In this document: in pieces, positions 23,494-30,058 of the stretch
Position numbering within the stretch: the first letter of the stretch is position 1
How the letters are laid out: each line of letters opens with the position of its first letter
From: Ilumatobacteraceae bacterium
GTDB lineage: Bacteria; Actinomycetota; Acidimicrobiia; Acidimicrobiales; Ilumatobacteraceae
Direction: 5' to 3'
Assembly (NCBI GenBank): GCA_025358075.1
Contig: JANYKU010000073.1
Location: 1 to 32,405 of the forward strand
DNA: 32,405 nucleotides
Notes under the pieces: model-generated
Database searches by the model: none
Seen by the model: only the letters and a program-made list of their open reading frames with translations
What the model was told of the DNA's origin: nothing
Program-made: the position numbers and the translations under genes

Positions 23494-25482
23494 ATGGACA
23501 GCCCTCGCGACCAATTCATTGACGGGATCGAACGTCAGCTGACGCGGCTCGCGTGTGACGTGATCCTGGACCCGACTCCGGCCGCGGTCTCCGCCGCGAT
23601 CGACGCGCTCGCCCAGGCGTTGGCCTCCGGGGATGCCGCCGAACTCGCCAGTCGCATCCGCGACATCGCTGTCACGACCGATGCGCAGGGCCTCGCGCCT
23701 GTGTGCGAGGCGCTGTGGCGAGAGTGGATCGCCGAGGATGAGGTGCTTCGCGACGTCGTCGCGCTGTCCGCCGACGCGGAACTCTCCGGGATGTTTGTTG
23801 CCGAAGCGCTCGATCATCTGGGCACGATCGAGGCGACGCTGCTCCAGCTCGAAGACACCCCCGACGACAAGACGCTGCTCAACGACGTCTTCCGTCCGTT
23901 CCACACCATCAAAGGCAACGCCGGCGCGCTTGGCGTGACGACCGTGCAGGCGTTGGCCCATCAGGTCGAGAACCTGCTGGATCGCTGCCGCTCCGGCCAG
24001 CATCGCGTCGGATCGGCTGAAGTGGACGTGGTGCTGAAGGCGGTGGATCTGATCACCGCGATGCTGATCGACCTGTCCGCGCGCATCGCGGGCAAGCCGG
24101 GTACGCCGCTGCGCAACGACCGCCTCGTGCTCGTCGCCGCCGTGGAGCGCATCATCGCGCGTGGTCCCGAAGAGCCCACGGCGCAGCCGCAGACCGACAG
24201 TCTCCCGCTCAGTCCGTTCGTCGATGGGGCGCAGCCGATCGGGTCGAAACGGACCGACGAACCTAAGCGTGCGGCCGCGGTCCGCGCGGACGCCGGCGAG
24301 AGTCAGGCGTCGGTCAAGGTCGACACCCGCAAACTCGACGGGCTCGTCGACATCGTCGGCGAACTCGTCATTCTCCAGTCATTGATCTACGAGGATCCCG
24401 CGGTCAAGAGCGTCAGCGACGAACGATTCACGCGCAACCTTGCGCAGCTGCGCAGGATCACCACCGATTTGCAGCGCGGCGCGATGTCGATGCGCATGGT
24501 GCCGATTCGGCAGACGTTCCAGAAAATGGCGCGGCTGGTTCGTGATCTGAGCAAGCAGTCCGGCAAACAGGTGGAGCTGACGCTGGCGGGCGAGGATACC
24601 GAACTCGATCGCAAAGTCGTCGAGGACATCAACGATCCGCTGATGCACATGGTGCGCAACAGCATGGACCACGGCCTGGAGTCGCGCGAGGGGCGGCGTG
24701 CCGCGGGCAAGCGCGCGACCGGCCAGCTCTCGCTCCGCGCCTTCCATCAGGGCGGCAGCATCGTCATCGAGATCGCCGACGATGGCGCCGGCCTCAACAC
24801 GGACCGGATCGTCGCGAAGGCCATCGCCAACGGCCTGATTCAACCGGACTCGGCGCTCGCGCCGGCCGACATTCATCAATTGATCTTCGCGCCCGGCTTC
24901 TCGACTGCCGAGCAGGTGACGGAGATTTCCGGCCGCGGCGTCGGCATGGACGTCGTCAAGCGAAACATTCAGGCACTGCGCGGTCGGATCGACATCGACA
25001 CGTGCAACGGACGCGGCGCCACATTCACCATCACGCTGCCGCTGACGATGGCGATACTCGACGGGCTGCTGGTGACGGTGGGCGCGGAGCGCTTCGTCAT
25101 CCCGACGTTCGCGATCCGCGAGTCGTTGCGTCCGATCCCGTCACAGATCCACACCGTTCAGGGATCCCCACGGTTGATCCAGGTGCGCGATGAGTTGTTG
25201 CCGCTGGTCTGGCTGAGCGATCTGTTCAACGTGTCCGGCGCCGTGTCGGACCCGACGCAGGGCACGGTGGTGGTGCTTGAGGAGGCCGGCCGCCGAATCA
25301 GCCTCGTTGTGGACGCGCTGATCGGCAAGCAGGAAGTCGTCGTGAAGTCGCTGGGCGCAGCGTTGACCGGCATTCACGGCGTGGCGGGTGGCGCCATTCT
25401 CGGCGACGGACGCATCGGGCTGATTCTCGACGCGCACGGCATCGTGAAGCTGATGGACGCCGGCGCGCTGGCTGCGGCGTAG
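23494..25482 (+). CDS. cheA: Chemotaxis histidine kinase CheA
   Basis: A 662-aa CheA. An N-terminal helical stretch of about 95 residues precedes the Hpt domain (about 97-195), whose phospho-accepting His137 lies in FHTIKGNAGALG. No CheY/CheB-binding P2 domain is visible; residues 215-270 are a charged, Pro-rich linker. The dimerization domain starts at VDTRKLDGLVDIVGELV. The ATPase domain has MHMVRNSMDHG (N-box), ADDGAGL (G1), FAPGFST (F-box) and SGRGVGMDVV (G2), all intact. The CheW-like domain fills the C-terminal 130 residues. It transfers phosphate to CheB and to a CheY-type receiver, probably the one at 28020. Confidence 0.93.
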   Translation: MDSPRDQFIDGIERQLTRLACDVILDPTPAAVSAAIDALAQALASGDAAELASRIRDIAVTTDAQGLAPVCEALWREWIAEDEVLRDVVALSADAELSGMFVAEALDHLGTIEATLLQLEDTPDDKTLLNDVFRPFHTIKGNAGALGVTTVQALAHQVENLLDRCRSGQHRVGSAEVDVVLKAVDLITAMLIDLSARIAGKPGTPLRNDRLVLVAAVERIIARGPEEPTAQPQTDSLPLSPFVDGAQPIGSKRTDEPKRAAAVRADAGESQASVKVDTRKLDGLVDIVGELVILQSLIYEDPAVKSVSDERFTRNLAQLRRITTDLQRGAMSMRMVPIRQTFQKMARLVRDLSKQSGKQVELTLAGEDTELDRKVVEDINDPLMHMVRNSMDHGLESREGRRAAGKRATGQLSLRAFHQGGSIVIEIADDGAGLNTDRIVAKAIANGLIQPDSALAPADIHQLIFAPGFSTAEQVTEISGRGVGMDVVKRNIQALRGRIDIDTCNGRGATFTITLPLTMAILDGLLVTVGAERFVIPTFAIRESLRPIPSQIHTVQGSPRLIQVRDELLPLVWLSDLFNVSGAVSDPTQGTVVVLEEAGRRISLVVDALIGKQEVVVKSLGAALTGIHGVAGGAILGDGRIGLILDAHGIVKLMDAGALAAA

Positions 25483-25521
25483 GGGTGTGGTCGTCCGTCA
25501 TGAGTCGTAAGTCGGTGGTGG

Positions 25522-25527
25522 AAGGAG
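25522..25527 (+). promoter_or_regulatory. Strong Shine-Dalgarno sequence of cheW
   Basis: AAGGAG ends 6 nt before the cheW ATG at 25534. It is one of the strongest ribosome sites in the window and fixes the cheW start. It may give the adaptor its own high translation rate after the 51-nt gap behind cheA. Confidence 0.7.
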
Positions 25528-25533
25528 TGGGTC

Positions 25534-26016
25534 ATGAATGAACAGAAGACGAGCATCGCGGCCGCCGGGAAGTACCTGACCTTCGCGCTCGCGCTCGAAG
25601 AGTACGGTCTGCCCGTGCTGAAGGTGCGCGAGATCATCAAGCTGATGGACATCACGATGGTCCCGCAGGCGCCGAGCCACGTGAAGGGCGTCATCAATCT
25701 GCGCGGCAAGGTGATTCCGGTCATCGACCTCCGCCTCAAGTTCGGGCTGCCAGTCGCGGAGTACACCGAGCGGACCTGCATTATCGTCGTCGAGGTCGAA
25801 CTCGACTCGCGCCGCGTGATGCTGGGCGTGATCGTCGACTGGGTGTCTGAGGTGCTGAACATCTCGACCGACGAGATCGAGGAGACGCCGGACTTCGGCG
25901 AGCGCTTCGAGACGCACTACATGCAGGGCGTCGCGAAGATCAGAGGGAAGGTCAAGATCCTCCTCGACCTCGACCGGATCCTGGCGGCCGACCACGCGTT
26001 CACCAAGGCGGCGTGA
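25534..26016 (+). CDS. cheW: Chemotaxis adaptor protein CheW
   Basis: A 160-aa single-domain CheW, the usual length. It links receptors to CheA. The fold markers are YLTFALALEEYGLPVLKVREIIK, MVPQAPSHVKGVINLRGKVIPVIDLR (the most conserved CheW block), VEVELDSRRVMLGVIVDWVSEVL and GVAKIRGKVKILLDLDRIL. A strong ribosome site precedes it. The stop overlaps the first possible start of the cheR gene. Confidence 0.95.
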   Translation: MNEQKTSIAAAGKYLTFALALEEYGLPVLKVREIIKLMDITMVPQAPSHVKGVINLRGKVIPVIDLRLKFGLPVAEYTERTCIIVVEVELDSRRVMLGVIVDWVSEVLNISTDEIEETPDFGERFETHYMQGVAKIRGKVKILLDLDRILAADHAFTKAA

Positions 26017-26022
26017 GGAAGG
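26015..26022 (+). promoter_or_regulatory. Shine-Dalgarno sequence deciding the cheR start
   Basis: GAGGAAGG lies over the cheW stop. It is 5 nt before the GTG at 26028 but would lie inside the gene if translation began at the GTG at 26013. This favours the later start. Confidence 0.5.
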
Positions 26023-26027
26023 TGTCC

Positions 26028-26861
26028 GTGTTCGATGCGTCGCAAGAGCTGGTCCTGACGGATCGGGACCTGCGCAAGGTCGTTCGCCTGGTCTACGACC
26101 ACAGCGGCATCACGCTGCACGAGGGCAAGCGATCCCTGGTGATGGCGCGGCTGCAGAAGCGGCTGCGCCACCACGGCATGTCGTCGTTCTCGGCGTACCT
26201 CACGCATGTGGAGCGCGACGCGAGCGGTGAGGAACTGGTCCTGCTGCTCGACGCGATGACGACGAACCACACCTATTTCTTTCGCGAAGAGCAACACTTC
26301 GCGTACCTCACCTCGCGCGTGCTCAGCGAATGGCGCGCGCGCGGGAGCGGCGGGCCGTTGCGCATCTGGTGTGCGGCCTGTTCGACCGGCGAGGAGCCGT
26401 ACACGATCGCCATGTCGCTGGCCGATACGACGCCGGCGGTGGAGTTCGGACTGCTCGCATCGGATCTGTCGACCAAGGCGTTGAAAGCGGCAAAGGCCGG
26501 CGTCTACAAGATGGCGGCGGTCCAGTCGGTGCCACTGGAGGTGCTGCGGCGGCACTTCGAAAAAGGGATGGGCGAGCAGGCGGGTTTCGCGCGGGTCTCG
26601 GCCAACCTCAGGCGGCGGATCGCGTTTCGCAACATGAACCTCCTGGAGATCGGTGACGCCGGCGAGCGCTTCGACGTGATCTTCTGCCGCAACGTGATGA
26701 TCTATTTCGACACGCTGGTCCAGCAGCGCGTCGTCGGCATGCTGGAGCGTCACTTGAAGCCGAACGGGTACCTGTTCATTTCGCACTCGGAAAATCTGAA
26801 CGGCGTGACGCACGATCTGCGCTGGATGGCGCCGGCGGTGTACCAACGGGGAGCCGCGTGA
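26028..26861 (+). CDS. cheR: Chemotaxis protein methyltransferase CheR
   Basis: A 277-aa CheR that methylates receptor glutamates with S-adenosylmethionine. The N-terminal helical domain carries LTDRDLRKVVRLVYDHSGI and the RLQKRLRHHGMSSF segment. The SAM-binding domain has IWCAACSTGEEPYTIAM (about 113-129), an acidic ASDLSTKAL segment, FRNMNLL and FDVIFCRNVMIYFD. The usual terminal block FISHSENLNGV is present. The GTG at 26028 is chosen because of the ribosome site at 26015-26022; the GTG at 26013, overlapping the cheW stop, would add five residues. A tiny ORF overlaps its stop. Confidence 0.92.
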   Translation: MFDASQELVLTDRDLRKVVRLVYDHSGITLHEGKRSLVMARLQKRLRHHGMSSFSAYLTHVERDASGEELVLLLDAMTTNHTYFFREEQHFAYLTSRVLSEWRARGSGGPLRIWCAACSTGEEPYTIAMSLADTTPAVEFGLLASDLSTKALKAAKAGVYKMAAVQSVPLEVLRRHFEKGMGEQAGFARVSANLRRRIAFRNMNLLEIGDAGERFDVIFCRNVMIYFDTLVQQRVVGMLERHLKPNGYLFISHSENLNGVTHDLRWMAPAVYQRGAA

Positions 26862-26947
26862 CAGTGGCGCTGCCGCCTGCGGCCGACGTGGTGGTGCCGG
26901 TCAACGACCGGCCCGTCGTGATCCACGTGAGAGTGGGCAGCGCATGA
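26858..26947 (+). CDS. Possible 29-aa micro-ORF interlocked between cheR and cheB
   Basis: A GTG at 26858 overlaps the cheR stop as GTGA, and the TGA at 26945-26947 overlaps the cheB start as ATGA. The peptide is rich in Val, Pro and Ala and lacks any recognisable domain. The double 4-nt overlap copies the way real genes are joined in this window, so it may be translated to couple cheR and cheB. It may also be chance, since the open stretch is only 30 codons. It is not recognised as any known family. Confidence 0.3.
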   Translation: MTVALPPAADVVVPVNDRPVVIHVRVGSA

Positions 26948-28023
26948 CGCCGATTCGTGTGCTCATCGTCGACGACTCGGCCGTGGTACGGAAGCTGCTG
27001 TCGGACGCACTGGGCCAGGAGCCGGATATCCGCGTGGTCGGCGGCGCAGCGGATCCGTTCATGGCGCGGGACCTGATCCTGAAGCACAACCCCGACGTGA
27101 TCACGCTCGACATCGAAATGCCGCGCATGGACGGCCTGAGCTTCCTGCGGCGGATCATGGAGCACCGGCCGATGCCGGTAATCATCGTCAGCTCGATCAC
27201 GCAGAACGGATCCGCCGCCAGCGTCGAGGCGCTGCGGCTCGGGGCGATCGATGTGATCGCCAAACCGGGCGGCCCTGGCTCGGTCGGCGAAGTCGCCGAC
27301 GCCATCAAGCGGCGCGTGCGCGCGCTCCACGCCGGACCGAAGCTGCAACTGCAGCGGCTCAACCCATCGAAACCGCCGGCCATTGCGGCCCGCGCGCGAT
27401 CCGCGGGCCGGTATCAGGGCGGTGTGATCCTCGTCGGCGCATCGACCGGCGGGACGCAGGCGATCGAAGCCCTGCTGACGCGGTTGCCCGCTGACGTCCC
27501 CCCAATCGTGATCGTGCAGCACATGCCGCCGCTGTTCACCAAGGCGTTCGCGGATCGCCTGGACCGCACCTGCCCGATGCAGGTCATCGAGTCAGTCGGC
27601 GGCGAAGCGATTCAGCCTGGCGTCGTCTACATCGCGCCTGGCGACCGTCATCTCGTGATCGAACGTCACGGCCTGAAGCTGATGACGGCATTGCGGGACG
27701 GTCCGCCCGTGCATTACCAGAAGCCCGCCGTGGACGTGCTGTTCCATTCGGCGGCGCGCCTGCAGGGCGTGCCGATGGTCGCCGCGCTGCTGACCGGAAT
27801 GGGCCAGGACGGCGCCGACGGCATGGTCGCACTGCGCCAGGCCGGCGCGCTGACGCTGGCGGAAGACGAACAATCGTGCGTGGTGTTCGGCATGCCGAAA
27901 GAAGCGATCGCGCGCGGCGGCGCGTGTGGCGTCGTCACGCTGTTCGAGATGCCCGACATGATTCTTGATGGGATGAACCGGCTCTGCCACGCGAGCCGGC
28001 AGACGTCGTTGGTGGGATCATGA
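26944..28023 (+). CDS. cheB: Chemotaxis protein-glutamate methylesterase CheB
   Basis: A 359-aa CheB, normal length. The receiver domain (1-120) has Asp10-Asp11, phospho-acceptor Asp56 in ITLDIEMPRMDG, and Lys107 in IAKPGG. The methylesterase domain (about 158-345) has the catalytic triad Ser167 (VGASTGG), His193 (VQHMPP) and Asp289 (GMGQDGADG), plus YIAPGDRHL. It removes methyl groups, and deamidates, on the chemoreceptors, opposing CheR. The stop overlaps the following receiver gene by ATGA. Confidence 0.95.
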   Translation: MTPIRVLIVDDSAVVRKLLSDALGQEPDIRVVGGAADPFMARDLILKHNPDVITLDIEMPRMDGLSFLRRIMEHRPMPVIIVSSITQNGSAASVEALRLGAIDVIAKPGGPGSVGEVADAIKRRVRALHAGPKLQLQRLNPSKPPAIAARARSAGRYQGGVILVGASTGGTQAIEALLTRLPADVPPIVIVQHMPPLFTKAFADRLDRTCPMQVIESVGGEAIQPGVVYIAPGDRHLVIERHGLKLMTALRDGPPVHYQKPAVDVLFHSAARLQGVPMVAALLTGMGQDGADGMVALRQAGALTLAEDEQSCVVFGMPKEAIARGGACGVVTLFEMPDMILDGMNRLCHASRQTSLVGS

Positions 28024-28370
28024 AAACCGTATTGGTGGTCGATGACGAGGCGGACATCCGGGAGCTTGTGGCGAAGATGCTGCGATACGGCGGCTTCGAT
28101 GTGCTCGAGGCGGAGTCGGGTGCGCGCGCGTCCGACGTCTACGCCGCCAACCGGGTCGATGTGATGGTGACCGATGTGGTGATGGCGGGAGAGACCGGGC
28201 GCGAACTGGGCGAGCGTCTTCAGCACGCCTCACCTGACCTGAAGGTGCTCTACATATCCGGGTGCCCCGGCGCTCGCCACGATCAGCAGACCGAGCGGAC
28301 GGCGTTCCTGCCCAAGCCGTTCACGATCGCCGAACTCGTAGGCTCGATCAGTGAACTCCTGGCACGGTGA
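28020..28370 (+). CDS. Stand-alone receiver protein (CheY position, hybrid-kinase-type sequence)
   Basis: A 116-aa single receiver domain. The acid pocket is Asp8-Asp9 and the phospho-acceptor is Asp52 in VMVTDVVMAG. The switch residue is Ser80 in LYISG and Lys99 lies in LPKPF. Position in the operon suggests it is the CheY of this system. Yet the LKVLYISG-CPG segment and the LPKPF end resemble the receivers fused to the hybrid kinases at 9668 and 28367 more than a classical CheY. The start overlaps cheB by ATGA and the stop overlaps the next kinase by GTGA. Whether it binds the flagellar switch or relays to the kinase is open. Confidence 0.85.
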   Translation: MKTVLVVDDEADIRELVAKMLRYGGFDVLEAESGARASDVYAANRVDVMVTDVVMAGETGRELGERLQHASPDLKVLYISGCPGARHDQQTERTAFLPKPFTIAELVGSISELLAR

Positions 28371-29926
28371 CTGGAGTCCTGGCCGTGCGTGTCGATTATC
28401 CGGACGACGTGGCAACTCCGGTCGCACGCGAGATCGGTCTGCGGGCGGGCGCCGGGCGCTCCGTGGAGTGGCTCGCGGCGCCCTCGACCGCGGACGTGAC
28501 GTTCACGCCAGAGGGCGTCCTGCTCGCATACAACAGCGCCGCTGAACGGATGTTCCGCGTGCCGACCGGCCTCGACCTGCGCGGCGAGAACGTGCTCGGC
28601 TACTGCGTGGTTCCGGCTCGGCTCGTCGACGTCGTGCGAGGGGTGCAGCTCACAGGTCGGATCGAGAACTGGGACTGCGAGTTCCGGCGGATGGACGGCA
28701 GCACGCTGCACACCGTGGTCAATCTGGTCGGCAACTTCGACACCGATCGCACGCTCACGTCGCTGCGCGCGCACATCTTCAACATTACCGAGTGGCGGCG
28801 TGGTCATGATCGCGCGCTGTTCGGCTGCCGCCTCGAGGCGCTGGGACGTCTCGCCGGCGACGTCGCGCATGATTTCAATAATCTGCTGACGGTGATCCTC
28901 GGTAACGCGGAGCGATTGCGGTTCGCCGCCGGAGACGGTCCGCTGCGGCCGGCTGCAGACGCGATCATCGACTCGTCAACGCGCGCGGCGGAGCTGACAC
29001 GCCAACTGCTCGCATTCGGCCGCCGTCAGGTGCTTCAGCCGCACGTCGTCAACCTGAACGATGTGCTGCAGACCGTGGAAGCCGATGTGCGCCGGACGTT
29101 CGGCCGCCGGATTGCGGTCGCCGTCGATGTCGATCTGTCGCTGGCGGCGGTGCATGTCGACCCGGATCAGATCGCGGACGTGCTCAGTACGCTGGCGGCG
29201 CACAGCGTGGACGCGATGGCCGATGGAGGCACGCTGGCGCTACGCACCCGCCACGCCGAGATCAGCGCCGATCGACCGGCGGCGCTCTGCTTCGTCCAGC
29301 CAGGTTCGTATGCGCAGATCGAAATGGCGCACAACGGCGATCCACTCGACTCCGACACGCACGTGCGACTGCTCGAGCCGTTCTGTGGTGACGCCGGACC
29401 GGGACGACAGGGACGCGGGCTCGCGGCCGCGTTCGCCGTGGTGAAGCAGAGCGGCGGCTACATCTCGGTCAGCAGCGCGATCGGCGCGCCGACGACGTTC
29501 ACGTTATGGTTTCCGGTTCACGAACAGCCGATGACAGTCGCGGCGACATCCGAGGCGCTGGACGTCGCGACCGCCACGATTCTCGTGGTCGACGATGAAG
29601 ATGCGATCCGGCGCTTCGTCGGCGACTCGCTGCGCGCCGCCGGTTACGCGGTGCTCGAGGCGTCTGCCGCTGCGGACGGCGAGCTGATCGTGGCGTCATC
29701 TCCAGGCCGCGTGGATCTGGTCATCACTGACGTCAACCTTGGTGGCGTCAGCGGTCCGGAACTCGGCGCGCGGCTCCGCCAGCAGTCGCCGCACCTGAAG
29801 CTGCTCTACATATCCGGCGGCGACGACGACCTCAATCTTGGTGCTGAGGCGCACACGTCGTTTCTCCAGAAGCCGTTCGGCACGAAGCTCGTCGTTCAAC
29901 GGGTACGCGAGCTGCTGGCAGCCTGA
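28367..29926 (+). CDS. Hybrid histidine kinase with degenerate ATPase domain (pseudokinase)
   Basis: A 519-aa protein: PAS-like domain (about 40-145), dimerization helix with His168 in GDVAHDFNNLLTV, an ATPase-like domain, and a receiver (404-519) with Asp455 in LVITDVNLGG and an LQKPF lysine. The ATP site is ruined. Compared with the kinase at 9668, the N-box NLVVNARDAM reads TLAAHSVDAM (both Asn lost), DTGTGM reads HNGDPL, FFTTK reads FCGDA and GTGLGLA reads GRGLAAA. The histidine and receiver are intact, so it may be phosphorylated by a partner. The GTG start overlaps the receiver gene by GTGA, tying it to the chemotaxis operon. Confidence 0.85.
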   Translation: MTGVLAVRVDYPDDVATPVAREIGLRAGAGRSVEWLAAPSTADVTFTPEGVLLAYNSAAERMFRVPTGLDLRGENVLGYCVVPARLVDVVRGVQLTGRIENWDCEFRRMDGSTLHTVVNLVGNFDTDRTLTSLRAHIFNITEWRRGHDRALFGCRLEALGRLAGDVAHDFNNLLTVILGNAERLRFAAGDGPLRPAADAIIDSSTRAAELTRQLLAFGRRQVLQPHVVNLNDVLQTVEADVRRTFGRRIAVAVDVDLSLAAVHVDPDQIADVLSTLAAHSVDAMADGGTLALRTRHAEISADRPAALCFVQPGSYAQIEMAHNGDPLDSDTHVRLLEPFCGDAGPGRQGRGLAAAFAVVKQSGGYISVSSAIGAPTTFTLWFPVHEQPMTVAATSEALDVATATILVVDDEDAIRRFVGDSLRAAGYAVLEASAAADGELIVASSPGRVDLVITDVNLGGVSGPELGARLRQQSPHLKLLYISGGDDDLNLGAEAHTSFLQKPFGTKLVVQRVRELLAA

Positions 29927-30058
29927 TCCGCTAAGATTTCAGCGTCCTCACATGGCCTCGCCCCTCGAGCCGTTCGACCGTCCGCTGAGTTACGGCAAGC
30001 GCCGTTACCGGACGCTGGCGAGGGCGAGTGCGCAGGCGATCTGGATCGCCGGTACGCC
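29927..30058 (+). other. Spacer before the last hybrid kinase, with a possible 36-aa leader ORF
   Basis: A TAAGAT hexamer (29932-29937) could be a -10 box, but no good -35 partner is seen. An ORF from ATG 29952 to TGA 30062 (36 aa, basic) overlaps the kinase ATG at 30059 as ATGA. Nothing else is recognisable. Confidence 0.3.

Noticed and set aside
25500..25541. 13-codon ORF over the cheW ribosome site
   Set aside because: It starts without a ribosome site, is very short and only runs through the Shine-Dalgarno region; no sign that it is used.
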